DNA from: Pictodentalium vernedei
Taxonomy: Eukaryota; Mollusca; Scaphopoda; Dentaliida; Dentaliidae
DNA length: 64,000 nucleotides
Assembly (NCBI GenBank): GCA_031216915.1
Contig: CM062292.1
Location: forward strand, 6,883,920 to 6,947,919
Direction of reading: 5' to 3'
Part shown: positions 1 to 15,500 of the stretch, in pieces
How the letters are laid out: each line of letters starts with the position of its first letter
How positions within the stretch are numbered: the first letter of the stretch is position 1
Position numbers and translations under genes: made by a program
The notes under the pieces: model-generated
What the model saw: only the letters and a program-made list of their open reading frames with translations
Databases searched by the model: none
What the model was told of the DNA's origin: nothing

Positions 1-3000
1 ATATAACAAAGGATAGTGGCTGTATTATATATCACGATGCGCAGGCTGCTGATATAACAAAGGATAACGGCTGTATTATGCATCACGATGCGCAGGCTGG
101 TGATATAACAAAGGATAGTGGCTGTATTATATATCACGAAGTGCAGCCTGCTGATAAAACAAAGGATAGTGGCGGTATTATATATCACGATGCGCAGGCT
201 GCTGATATTGATAGGAGAGTGTTTGTATTATATATCACCACGCGCAGGCTGCTGATATGGAAAGGAGAGTGGTTGTATTATATATCACGACGCGCAGGCT
301 GCTGATATGGAAATGATAGTGGCGGTATTATATATCACGATGCGCAGGCTGCTGATATAACAAAGGATATTGGCTGTATTATATATCACGATGGCAGGCT
401 GCTGATATAACAAAGGATAGTTGCTGTATTATATATCACGATGCGCAGGCTGCTGATATAACAAAGGATAGTGGCGGTATTATATATCACGATGCGCAGG
501 CTGCTGATGTGGAAAGGGTAAGGGCTCTATTATGTATCACGATGCGCGGCTGCTGATATAACAAAGGATAGTGGCTATATTATATATCACGACGCGCGGG
601 ATGCTGATATAATAAAGGAGAGTGGCTTTATTTTATATCACGATGCGCGGCTGCTGATATAACAAAGGATAGTGTCTGTATTATATATTACGATGCGTAG
701 GCTGCTGATATAACAAAGGATAGTGTCTGTATTATATATTACGATGCGCAGGCTGATGATATGGAAAGGATAGTGGCTGTATTATATATCACGATGCGCA
801 GGCTGCAGATATGGAAAGGATAGTGGTTGTATTATATATCACGATGGCAGGCTGCTGATATAACAAAGGATAGTGGCTCTATTATATATCACGATGCGCA
901 GTCTGGTGATATAACAAAGGATAGTGTCTGTATTATATATTACGATGCGCAGGCTGCTGATATGGAAAGGATAGTGGTTGTATTATATATCACGATGGCA
1001 GGCTGCTGATATGGAAAGGATTGTGTCTGTATTATATATCACGATGCACCGGCTGCTGATATAACAAAGGATAGTGGCTGTATTATATATCACGAAGCGC
1101 AGGCTGCTGATATGGAAAGGATAGTGGCTGTATTATACATCACGATGCGAAGGCTGCTGATATAACAAAGGATAGTGGCTGTATTATATATTACGACGCG
1201 CAGGCTGCTGATATAACAAAGGATAGTGTCTGTATTATATATACGATGCGCAGGCTGCTGATAAAACAAAGGATAGTGGCTGTATTATATATTACGATGC
1301 GCAGGCTGCTGATATAACAAAGGAAAGTGGCTGTATTATATATCACGATGCGCAGACTGCTGATATAACAAAGGATAGTGGCGGTATTATATATCACGAT
1401 GCGCAGGCTGGTGATATAACAAAGGATAGTGGCTGTATTATATATTACGATGCGCAGGTTGATGATATAACAAAGGATAGTGGCTGTATTATATATCACG
1501 ATGCGCAGGCTGATGATATAACAAAGGATAGTGTCTGTATTATATATCACGATGCGCAGGCTGATGATATAACAAAGGATAGTGGCTGTATTATATATCA
1601 CGATGCGCAGGCTGATGATATAACAAAGGATAGTGGCCGCATTATATATCACGATGCGAAGGATGCTGATATAACAAAGGATATTGGCTGTATTATATAT
1701 CACGATGCGCAGGCTGATGATATAACAAAGGATAGTGGCTGTATTATGTATCACGATGCGAAGGATGCTGATATAACAAAGGATATTGGCTGTATTATAT
1801 ATCACGATGCGCAGGCTGATGATATAACAAAGGATAGTGGCTGTATTATGTATCACGATGCGCAGGCTGCTGATATAACGAAGGATAGTGGCTGTATTAT
1901 ATATCACGATGCGCAGGCTGATGATATAACAAAGGATAGTGGCTGTATTATATATCACTATACGCAGGCTGCTGATATAACAAAGGATAGTGGCTGTATT
2001 ATATATCACGATGCGCAGGCTGATGATATAACAAAGGATAGTGGCTGTATTATATATCACTATACGCAGGCTGCTGATATCACAAAGGATAGTGGCTGTA
2101 TTATATATCACGATGCGCAGGCTGATGATATAACAAAGGATAGTGGCTGTATTATATATCACGATGCGCAGGCTGATGATATAACAAAGGATAGTGGCTG
2201 TATTATATATCACTATGCGAAGGCTGCTGATATAACAAAGGATAGTGGTTGTATTATATATCACGATGCGCAGGCTGATGATATAACAAAGGTTAGTGGA
2301 TGTATTATATATCACGATGCGCAGGCTGATGATATAACAAAGGATAGTGGCTGTATTATATATCACGATGCGCAGGATGCTGATATAACAAAGTATAGTG
2401 GCTGTATTATATATCACGATGCGCAGGCTGATGATATAACAAAGGATAGTGGCTGTATTATATATCACGATGCGCAGGCTGCTGATATAAAAAAGGATAG
2501 TGGCTGTATTATATATTACGATGCGCAGGCTGATGATATAACAAAGGATAGTGGCTGTATTATATATTACGATTCGCAGGCTGATGATATAACAAAGGAT
2601 AGTGGCTGTATTATATATTACGATGCGCAGGCTGCTGATATAACAAAGGATAGTGTCTGTATTATATATACGATGCGCAGGCTGCCGATATGGAAATGAT
2701 AGTGGCTGTATTATATATCACGATGCGCAGGCTGCTGATATAACAAAGGATAGTGTCTGTATTATATATACGATGCGCAGGCTGCCGATATGGAAATGAT
2801 AGTGGCTGTGTTATATATCACGATGCGCAGGCTGCTGATATAACAAAGGATAGTGTCTGTATTATATATCACGATGCGCAGGATGCTGATATGGAAAGGA
2901 TAGTGTCTGTATTATATATCACGATGCGCAGGCTGCTGATATAACAAAGGATAGTGTCTGTATTATATATCACGATGCGCAGGTTGCTGATATAACAAAG

Positions 3001-6000
3001 GATAGTGTCTGTATTATATATCACGATGCGCAGGCTGCTGATATAACAAAGGATAGTGTCTGTATTATATATCACGATGCACAGGCTGCTGATATAACAA
3101 AGGATAGTGTCTGAATTATATATCACGATGCGCAGGCTGCTGATATGGAAAGGATAGTGGATGTATTATATATCAAGATGGCAGGCTGCTGATATAACAA
3201 AGGATAGTGTCTGTATTATATATCACGATGCAGAGGATGCTGATATAACAAAGGATAGTGGCTTTATTTTTTATCACGATGCGCAGGTTGCTGATATGGA
3301 AAGGATAGTGTCTCTCTTATGTATCACGATGCGCAGGCTGCTGATATAACAAAGGATATTGGCTGTATTATATATCACGATGGCAGGCTGCTGATATAGC
3401 AAAGGATAACGGCTGTATTATACATCACGATGCGCAGGTTGCTGATATAACAAAGGATAGTGGCTGTATTATATATCACGAAGCGCAGGCTGCTGATAAA
3501 ACAAACGATAGTGGCGGTATTATATATCACGATGCGCAGGCTGCTGATATTGAAAGGAGAGTGGTTGTATTATATATCACCACGCGCAGGCTGCTGATAT
3601 GGAAAGGAGAGTGGTTGTATTATATATCACGACGCGCAGGCTGCTGATATGCAAATGATAGTGGCGGTATTATATATCACGATGCGCAGGCTGCGGATAT
3701 AACAAAGGATATTGGCTGTATTATATATCACGATGGCAGGCTGCTGATATAACAAAGGATAGTGGCTGTATTATATATCACGATGCGCAGGCTGCTGATA
3801 TAACAAAGGGTAGTGGCGGTATTATATATCACGATGCGCAGGCTGCTGATGTGGAAAGGATAACGGCTCTATTATATATCACGATGCGCGGCTGCTGATA
3901 TAACTAAGGATAGTGGCTATATTATATATCACGACGCGCGGGATGCTGATATAATAAAGGAGAGTGGCTTTATTTTATATCACGATGCGCGGCTGCTGAT
4001 ATAACAAAGGATAGTGTCTGTATTATATATTACGATGCGCAGGCTGCTGATATAACAAAGGATAGTGTCTGTATTATATATTACGATGCGCAGGCTGCTG
4101 ATATGGGAAGGATAGTGGCTGTATTATATATCACGATGCGCAGGCTGCTGATATGGAAAGGATAGTGGTTGTATTATATATCACGATGGAAGGCTGCTGA
4201 TATAACAAAGGATAGTTGCTCTATTATATATCACGATGCGCAGGCTGCTAAGATAACAAAGGATAGTGTCTGTATTATATATTACGATGCGCAGGCTGCT
4301 GATATGGAAAGGATAGTGGCTGTATTATATATCACGATGCGCAGTCTGCTGATATAACAAAGGATAGTGGCTGTATTATATATCACGATGCGCAGGCTGC
4401 TGATATAACAAAGGATAGTGTCTGTATTATATATCACGATGCGCAGGATGCTGATATGGAAAGGATAGTGTCTGTATTATATATCACGATGCACAGGCTG
4501 CTGATATAACAAAGGATAGTGTCTGTATTATATATTACGATGCGCAGGCTGATGATATAACAAAGGATAGTGGCTGTATTATATATTACGATGCGCAGGC
4601 TGCTGATATAACAAAGGATATTGTCTGTATTATATAAACGTTGCGCAGGCTGCTGATATGGAAAGGATAGTGTCTGTATTATATATCACGATGCGCAGGC
4701 TGCTGATATAACAAAGGATATTGGCTGTATTATATATCACGATGCGCAGGCTGCTGATATAACAAAGGATAGTTGCTGTATTATATATTACGATGCGCAG
4801 GCTGATGATATAACAAAGGATAGTGGCTGTATTATATATCACGATGCGCAGGCTGCTGATATGGAAAGGATAGTGGCTGTATTATATATCACGATGCTCA
4901 GGCTGCTGATATAACAAAGGATAGTTGCTGTATTATATATCACGATGCAGAGGATGCTGATATAACAAAGGATAGTGTCTGTATTATATATTACGATGCG
5001 CAGGCTGATGATATAACAAAGGATAGTGGCTGTATTATATATTACGATGCGCAGGCTGCTGATATAACAAAGGATAGTGTCTGTATTATATATACGTTGC
5101 GCAGGCTGCTGATATGGAAAGGATAGTGTCTGTATTATACATCACGATGCGCAGGCTGCTGATATAACAAAGGATATTGGCTGTAATATATATCACGATG
5201 CGCAGGCTGCTGATATAACAAAGGATAGTTGCTGTATTATATATTACGATGCGCAGGCTGATGATATAACAAAGGATAGTGGCTGTATTATATATCACGA
5301 TGCGCAGGCTGCTGATATAACAAAGGATATTGGCTGTATTATATATCACGATGCGCAGGCTGCTGATATGGAAAGGATAGTGGCTGTATTATATATCACG
5401 ATGCTCAGGCTGCTGATATAACAAAGGATAATGGCTGTATTATATATCACGATGCAGAGGATGCTGATATAACAAAGGATAGTGGCTTTATTTTTTATCA
5501 CGATGCGCAGGCTGCAGATATGGAAAGGATAGTGTCTGTATTATATATCACGACGCGCAGGCTGCTGATATGGAAATGATATTGGCTGTATAATATATCA
5601 CGATGGCAGGCTGCTGATATAACAAAGGATAGTGGCGGTATTATATATCACGACGCACAGGCTGCTGATACAACAAAGGATAGTGGCGGTATTATATATC
5701 ACGATGGCAGGCTGCTGATATAACAAAGGATATTGGCTGTGTTATATATCACGATGCGCACGCCGCTGGTATAACAAAGGGTAGTGTCTGTATTATGTAT
5801 ACGATGCGCAGGCTGCAGATAAAACAAAGGATAGTGGCTGTATTATATATTACGATGCGCAGGCTGCTGATATAACAAAGGATAGTGGCTGTATTATATA
5901 TCACGATGCGCAGGCTGCTGATATAACAAAGGATAGTGGCGGTATTATATATCACGATGCGCAGGCTGATGATATAACAAAGGATAGTGGCTGTATTATA

Positions 6001-9000
6001 TATTACGATGCGCAGGTTGATGATATAACAAAGGATAGTGTCTGTATTATATATTACGATGCGCAGGCTGATGATATAACAAAGGATAGTGGCTGTATTA
6101 TATATTACGATGCGCAGGCTGCTGATATAACAAAGGATATTGTCTGTATTATATATACGTTGCGCAGGCTGCTGATATGGAAAGGATAGTGTCTGTATTA
6201 TATATCACGATGCGCAGGCTGCTGATATAACAAAGGATATTGGCTGTATTATATATCACGATGCGCAGGCTGCTGATATAACAAAGGATAGTTGCTGTAT
6301 TATATATTACGATGCGCAGGCTGATGATATAACAAAGGATAGTGGCTGTATTATATATCACGATGCGCAGGCTGCTGATATGGAAAGGATAGTGGCTGTA
6401 TTATATATCACGATGCTCAGGCTGCTGATATAACAAAGGATAGTTGCTGTATTATATATCACGATGCAGAGGATGCTGATATAACAAAGGATAGTGTCTG
6501 TATTATATATTACGATGCGCAGGCTGATGATATAACAAAGGATAGTGGCTGTATTATATATTACGATGCGCAGGCTGCTGATATAACAAAGGATAGTGTC
6601 TGTATTATATATACGTTGCGCAGGCTGCTGATATGGAAAGGATAGTGTCTGTATTATACATCACGATGCGCAGGCTGCTGATATAACAAAGGATATTGGC
6701 TGTAATATATATCACGATGCGCAGGCTGCTGATATAACAAAGGATAGTTGCTGTATTATATATTACGATGCGCAGGCTGATGATATAACAAAGGATAGTG
6801 GCTGTATTATATATCACGATGCGCAGGCTGCTGATATAACAAAGGATATTGGCTGTATTATATATCACGATGCGCAGGCTGCTGATATGGAAAGGATAGT
6901 GGCTGTATTATATATCACGATGCTCAGGCTGCTGATATAACAAAGGATAGTGGCTGTATTATATATCACGATGCAGAGGATGCTGATATAACAAAGGATA
7001 GTGGCTTTATTTTTTATCACGATGCGCAGGCTGCAGATATGGAAAGGATAGTGTCTGTATTATATATCACGACGCGCAGGCTGCTGATATGGAAATGATA
7101 TTGGCTGTATAATATATCACGATGGCAGGCTGCTGATATAACAAAGGATAGTGGCGGTATTATATATCACGACGCACAGGCTGCTGATACAACAAAGGAT
7201 AGTGGCGGTATTATATATCACGATGGCAGGCTGCTGATATAACAAAGGATATTGGCTGTATTATATATCACGATGCGCACGCTGCTGATATAACAAAGGG
7301 TAGTGTCTGTATTATATATACGATGCGCAGGCTGCTGATAAAACAAAGGATAGTGGCTGTATTATATATTACGATGCGCAGGCTGCTGATATAACAAAGG
7401 ATAGTGGCTGTATTATATATCACGATGCGCAGGCTGCTGATATAACAAAGGATAGTGGCGGTATTATATATCACGATGCGCAGGCTGATGATATAACAAA
7501 GGATAGTGGCTGTATTATATATTACGATGCGCAGGTTGATGATATAACAAAGGATAGTGGCTGTATTATATATCACGATGCGCAGGCTGATGATATAACA
7601 AAGGATAGTATCTGTATTATATATCACGATGCGCAGGCTGATGATATAACAAAGGATAGTGGTTGTATTATATATCACGATGCGCAGGCTGCTGATATAA
7701 CAAAGGATAGTGGCGGTATTATATATCAGGACGCGCAGGCTGCTGATACAACAAAGGATAGTGGCTGTATTATATATCACGAAGCGCAGGCTGCTGATAC
7801 AACAAAGGATAGTGGCTGTATTATATATCACGATGCGCGGCTGCTGATATGGAAAGGATAGTGGCTGTATTATATATCACGATGGCAGGCTGCTGATATA
7901 ACAAAGGATAGTGTCTGTATTATATATTACGATGCGCAGGCTGATGATATAACAAAGGATAGTGGCTGTATTATATATTACGATGCGCAGGCTGCTGATA
8001 TAACAAAGGATAGTGTCTGTTTTATATATACGTTGCGCAGGCTGCTGATATGGAAAGGATAGTGTCTGTATTATATATCACGATGCGCAGGCTGCTGATA
8101 TAGCAAAGGATATTGGGTGTATTATATATCACGATGCGCAGGCTGCTGATATAACAAAGGATAGTTGCTGTATTATATATTACGATGCGCAGGCTGATGA
8201 TATAACAAAGGATAGTGGCTGTATTATATATCACGAAGCGCAGGCTGCTGATACAACAAAGGATAGTGGCTGTATTATATATCACGATGCGCGGCTGCTG
8301 ATATGGAAAGGATAGTGGCTGTATTATATATCACGATGGCAGGCTGCTGATATAACAAAGGATAGTGTCTGTATTATACATTACGATGCGCAGGCTGATG
8401 ATATAACAAAGGATAGTGGCTGTATTATATATTACGATGCGCAGGCTGCTGATATAACAAAGGATAGTGTCTGTATTATATATACGTTGCGCAGGCTGCT
8501 GATATGGAAAGGATAGTGTCTGTATTATATATCACGATGCGCAGGCTGCTGATATAACAAAGGATATTGGCTGTATTATATATCACGATGCGCAGGCTGC
8601 TGATATAACAAAGGATAGTTGCTGTATTATATATTACGATGCGCAGGCTGATGATATAACAAAGGATAGTGGCTGTATTATATATCACGATGCGCAGGCT
8701 GCTGATATAACAAAGGATATTGGCTGTATTATATATCACGATGCGCAGGCTGCTGATATGGAAAGGATAGTGGCTGTATTATATATCACGATGCAGAGGA
8801 TGCTGATATAACAAAGGATAGTGGCTTTATTTTTTATCACGATGCGCAGGCTGCTGATATGGAAAGGATAGTGTCTGTATTATATATCACGACGCGCAGG
8901 CTGCTGATATGGAAATGATATTGGCTGTATAATATATCACGATGGCAGGCTGCTGATATAACAAAGGATAGTGGCTGTATTATATATCACGATGCGCAGG

Positions 9001-9564
9001 CTGATGATATAACAAAGGATAGTGGCTGTATTATATATCACTATGCGCAGGCTGCTGATATAACAAAGGATAGTGGCTGTATTATATATCACAATGCGCA
9101 GGCTGATGATATAACAAAGGATAGTGGCTGTATTATATATCACTATGCGCAGGCTGCTGATATAACAAAGGATAGTGGCTGTATTATATATCACGATGCG
9201 CAGGCTGATGATGTAACAAAGGATAGTGGCTGTATTATATATCACTATGCGAAGGCTGCTGATATAACAAAGGATAGTGTCTCTATTATATATACGATGC
9301 GCAGGCTGCCGATATGGAAATGACAGTGGCTGTGTTATATATCACGATGCGCAGGCTGCTGATATAACAAAGGATAGTGTCTGTATTATATATCACGATG
9401 CGCAAGATGCTGATATGGAAAGGATAGTGTCTGTATTATATATCACGATGCGCAGGCTGCTGATATAACAAAGGATAGTGTCTGTATTATATATCACGAT
9501 GCGCAGGTTGCTGATATAACAAAGGATAGTGTCTGTATTATATATCACGATGCGCAGGCTGCTG
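1..9564. repeat. Sat1 superunit A (~9.4 kb)
   Basis: The same order of variant monomers recurs 9,564 bp later up to about position 1,030 and 9,412 bp later from about 1,190. The 152-bp difference is three monomers (51+50+51) present here near 1,040-1,190 and missing from superunit B near 10,610. It contains a long run of pure 51-bp monomers (about 1,190-2,690), a block mixing 50- and 51-bp monomers, the 1,519-bp tandem duplication, and a 454-bp local duplication (8,022-8,475 against 8,476-8,929). Confidence 0.9.
4503..7540. repeat. 1,519-bp tandem duplication inside superunit A
   Basis: Positions 4,503-6,021 and 6,022-7,540 are successive copies of the same monomer series, offset by 1,519 bp and nearly identical. 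For example the variant order at 4,630-5,349 recurs at 6,149-6,868. The corresponding pair lies at about 13,915-16,952 in superunit B; superunit D has a rearranged version. The duplication therefore predates the 9.4-kb amplification. Confidence 0.85.
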
Positions 9565-12500
9565 ATATAACAAAGGATAGTGGCTGTATTATATATCACG
9601 ATGCGCAGGCTGCTGATATAACAAAGGATAACGGCTGTATTATGCATCACGATGCGCAGGCTGGTGATATAACAAAGGATAGTGGCTGTATTATATATCA
9701 CGAAGTGCAGCCTGCGGATAAAACAAAGGATAGTGGCGGTATTATATATCACGATGCGCAGGCTGCTGATATTGATAGGAGAATGTATGTATCATATATC
9801 ACCACGCGCAGGCTGCTGATATGGAAAGGAGAGTGGTTGTATTATATATCACGACGCGCAGGCTGCTGATATGGAAATGATAGTGGCGGTATTATATATC
9901 ACGATGCGCAGGCTGCTGATATAACAAAGGATATTGGCTGTATTATATATCACGATGGCAGGCTGCTGATATAACAAAGGATAGTTGCTGTATTATATAT
10001 CACGATGCGCAGGCTGCTGATATAACAAAGGATAGTGGCGGTATTATATATCACGATGCGCAGGCTGCTGATGTGGAAAGGGTAAGGGCTCTATTATATA
10101 TCACGATGCGCGGCTGCTGATATAAGAAAGGATAGTGGCTATATTATATATCACGACGCGCGGGATGCTGATATAATAAAGGAGAGTGGCTTTATTTTAT
10201 ATCACGATGCGCGGCTGCTGATATAACAAAGGATAGTGTCTGTATTATATATTACGATGCGCAGGCTGCTGATATAACAAAGGATAGTGTCTGTATTATA
10301 TATTACGATGCGCAGGCTGATGATATGGAAAGGATAGTGGCTGTATTATATATCACGATGCGCAGGCTGCTGATATGGAAAGGATAGTGGTTGTATTATA
10401 CATCACGATGGCAGGCTGCTGATATAACAAAGGATAGTGGCTCTATTATATATCACGATGCGCAGTCTGGTGATATAACAAAGGATAGTGTCTGCATTAT
10501 ATATTACGATGCGCAGGCTGCTGATATGGAAAGGATAGTGGTTGTATTATATATCACGATGGCAGGCTGCTGATATGGAAAGGATTGTGTCTGTATTATA
10601 TATCACGATGCACCGGCTGCTGATATAACAAAGGATAGTGTCTGTATTATACATACGATGCGCAGGCAGCTGATAAAACAAAGGATAGTGGCTGTATTAT
10701 ATATTACGATGCGCAGGCTGCTGATATAACAAAGGAAAGTGGCTGTATTATATATCACGATGCGCAGACTGCTGATATAACAAAGGATAGTGGCGGTATT
10801 ATATATCACGATGCGCAGGCTGGTGATATAACAAAGGATAGTGGCTGTATTATATATTACGATGCGCAGGTTGATGATATAACAAAGGATAGTGGCTGTA
10901 TTATATATCACGATGCGCAGGCTGATGATATAACAAAGGATAGTGTCTGTATTATATATCACGATGCGCAGGCTGATGATATAACAAAGGATAGTGGCTG
11001 TATTATATATCACGATGCGCAGGCTGATGATATAACAAAGGATAGTGGCCGCATTATATATCACGATGCGAAGGATGCTGATATAACAAAGGATATTGGC
11101 TGTATTATATATCACGATGCGCAGGCTGATGATATAACAAAGGATAGTGGCTGTATTATGTATCACGATGCGAAGGATGCTGATATAACAAAGGATATTG
11201 GCTGTATTATATATCACGATGCGCAGGCTGATGATATAACAAAGGATAGTGGCTGTATTATGTATCACGATGCGCAGGCTGCTGATATAACAAAGGATAG
11301 TGGCTGTATTATATGTCACGATGCGCAGGCTGATGATATAACAAAGGATAGTGGCTGTATTATATATCACTATACGCAGGCTGCTGATATAACAAAGGAT
11401 AGTGGCTGTATTATATATCACGATGCGCAGGCTGATGATATAACAAAGGATAGTGGCTGTATTATATATCACTATACGCAGGCTGCTGATATAACAAAGG
11501 ATAGTGGCTGTATTATATATCACGATGCGCAGGCTGATGATATAACAAAGGATAGTGGCTGTATTATATATCACGATGCGCAGGCTGATGATATAACAAA
11601 GGATAGTGGCTGTATTATATATCACTATGCGAAGGCTGCTGATATAACAAAGGATAGTGGTTGTAGTATATATCACGATGCGCAGGCTGATGATATAACA
11701 AAGGTTAGTGGATGTATTATATATCACGATGCGCAGGCTGATGATATAACAAAGGATAGTGGCTGTATTATATATCACGATGCGCAGGATGCTGATATAA
11801 CAAAGGATAGTGGCTGTATTATATATCACGATGCGCAGGCTGATGATATAACAAAGGATAGTGGCTGTATTATATATCACGATGCGCAGGCTGCTGATAT
11901 AAAAAAGGATAGTGGCTGTATTATATATTACGATGCGCAGGCTGATGATATAACAAAGGATAGTGGCTGTATTATATATTACGATTCGCAGGCTGATGAT
12001 ATAACAAAGGATAGTGGCTGTATTATATATTACGATGCGCAGGCTGCTGATATAACAAAGGATAGTGTCTGTATTTTATATACGATGCGCAGGCTGCCGA
12101 TATGGAAATGATAGTGGCTGTATTATATATCACGATGCGCAGGCTGCTGATATAACAAAGGATAGTGTCTGTATTATATATACGATGCGCAGGCTGCCGA
12201 TATGGAAATGATAGTGGCTGTGTTATATATCACGATGCGCAGGCTGCTGATGTAACAAAGGATAGTGTCTGTATTATATATCACGATGCGCAGGATGCTG
12301 ATATGGAAAGGATAGTGTCTGTATTATATATCACGATGCGCAGGCTGCTGATATAACAAAGGATAGTGTCTGTATAATATATCACGATGCGCAGGTTGCT
12401 GATATAACAAAGGATAGTGTCTGTATTATATATCACGATGCGCAGGCTGCTGATATAACAAAGGATAGTGTCTGTATTATATATCACGATGCACAGGCTG

Positions 12501-15500
12501 CTGATATAACAAAGGATAGTGTCTGTATTATATATCACGATGCGCAGGCTGCTGATATGGAAAGGATAGTGGATGTATTATATATCAAGATGGCAGGCTG
12601 CTGATATAACAAAGGATAGTGTCTGTATTATATATCACGATGCAGAGGATGCTGATATAACAAAGGATAGTGGCTTTATTTTTTATCACGATGCGCAGGC
12701 TGCTGATATGGAAAGGATAGTGTCTCTCTTATGTATCACGATGCGCAGGCTGCTGATATAACAAAGGATATTGGCTGTATTATATATCACGATGGCAGGC
12801 TGCTGATATAGCAAAGGATAACGGCTGTATTATACATCACGATGCGCAGGCTGCTGATATAACAAGGGATAGTGGCTGTATTGTATATCACGAAGCGCAG
12901 GCTGCTGATAAAACAAACGATAGTGGCGGTATTATATATCACGATGCGCAGGCTGCTGATATTGAAAGGAGAGTGGTTGTATTATATATCACGACGCGCA
13001 GGCTGCTGATATGGAAAGGAGAGTGGTTGTATTATATATCACGACGCGCAGGCTGCTGATATGCAAATGATAGTGGCGGTATTATATATCACGATGCGCA
13101 GGCTGCGGATATAACAAAGGATATTGGCTGTATTATATATCACGATGGCAGGCTGCTGATATAACAGAGGATAGTGGCTGTATTATATATCACGATGCGC
13201 AGGCTGCTGATATAACAAAGGGTAGTGGCGGTATTATATATCACGATGCGCAGGCTGCTGATGTGGAAAGGATAACGGCTCTATTATATATCACGATGCG
13301 CGGCTGCTGATATAACTAAGGATAGTGGCTATATTATATATCACGACGCGCGGGATGCTGATATAATAAAGGAGAGTGGCTTTATTTTATATCACGATGC
13401 GCGGCTGCTGATATAACAAAGGATAGTGTCTGTATTATATATTACGATGCGCAGGCTGCTGATATAACAAAGGATAGTGTCTGTATTATATATTACGATG
13501 CGCAGGCTGCTGATATGGGAAGGATAGTGGCTGTATTATATATCACGATGCGCAGGCTGCTGATATGGAAAGGATAGTGGTTGTATTATATATCACGATG
13601 GAAGGCTGCTGATATAACAAAGGATAGTTGCTCTATTATATATCACGATGTGCAGGCTGCTAAGATAACAAAGGATAGTGTCTGTATTATATATTACGAT
13701 GCGCAGGCTGCTGATATGGAAAGGATAGTGGCTGTATTATATATCACGATGCGCAGTCTGCTGATACAACAAAGGATAGTGGCTGTATTATATATCACGA
13801 TGCGCAGGCTGCTGATATAACAAAGGATAGTGTCTGTATTATATATCACGATGCGCAGGATGCTGATATGGAAAGGATAGTGTCTGTATTATATATCACG
13901 ATGCACAGGCTGCTGATATAACAAAGGATAGTGTCTGTATTATATATTACGATGCGCAGGCTGATGATATAACAAAGGATAGTGGCTGTATTATATATTA
14001 CGATGCGCAGGCTGCTGATATAACAAAGGATATTGTCTGTATTATATATACGTTGCGCAGGCTGCTGATATGGAAAGGATAGTGTCTGTATTATATATCA
14101 CGATGCGCAGGCTGCTGATATAACAAAGGATATTGGCTGTATTATATATCACGATGCGCAGGCTGCTGATATAACAAAGGATAGTTGCTGTATTATATAT
14201 TACGATGCGCAGGCTGATGATATAACAAAGGATAGTGGCTGTATTATATATCACGATGCGCAGGCTGCTGATATGGAAAGGATAGTGGCTGTATTATATA
14301 TCACGATGCTCAGGCTGCTGATATAACAAAGGATAGTTGCTGTATTATATATCACGATGCAGAGGATGCTGATATAACAAAGGATAGTGTCTGTATTATA
14401 TATTACGATGCGCAGGCTGATGATATAACAAAGGATAGTGGCTGTATTATATATTACGATGCGCAGGCTGCTGATATAACAAAGGATAGTGTCTGTATTA
14501 TATATACGTTGCGCAGGCTGCTGATATGGAAAGGATAGTGTCTGTATTATACATCACGATGCGCAGGCTGCTGATATAACAAAGGATATTGGCTGTAATA
14601 TATATCACGATGCGCAGGCTGCTGATATAACAAAGGATAGTTGCTGTATTATATATTACGATGCGCAGGCTGATGATATAACAAAGGATAGTGGCTGTAT
14701 TATATATCACGATGCGCAGGCTGCTGATATAACAAAGGATATTGGCTGTATTATATATCACGATGCGCAGGCTGCTGATATGGAAAGGATAGTGGCTGTA
14801 TTATATATCACGATGCTCAGGCTGCTGATATAACAAAGGATAATGGCTGTATTATATATCACGATGCAGAGGATGCTGATATAACAAAGGATAGTGGCTT
14901 TATTTTTTATCACGATGCGCAGGCTGCAGATATGGAAAGGATAGTGTCTGTATTATATATCACGACGCGCAGGCTGCTGATATGGAAATGATATTGGCTG
15001 TATAATATATCACGATGGCAGGCTGCTGATATAACAAATGATAGTGGCGGTATTATATATCACGACGCACAGGCTGCTGATACAACAAAGGATAGTGGCG
15101 GTATTATATATCACGATGGCAGGCTGCTGATATAACAAAGGATATTGGCTGTGTTATATATCACGATGCGCACGCCGCTGGTATAACAAAGGGTAGTGTC
15201 TGTATTATGTATACGATGCGCAGGCTGCAGATAAAACAAAGGATAGTGGCTGTATTATATATTACGATGCGCAGGCTGCTGATATAACAAAGGATAGTGG
15301 CTGTATTATATATCACGATGCGCAGGCTGCTGATATAACAAAGGATAGTGGCGGTATTATATATCACGATGCGCAGGCTGATGATATAACAAAGGATAGT
15401 GGCTGTATTATATATTACGATGCGCAGGTTGATGATATAACAAAGGATAGTGTCTGTATTATATATTACGATGCGCAGGCTGATGATATAACAAAGGATA

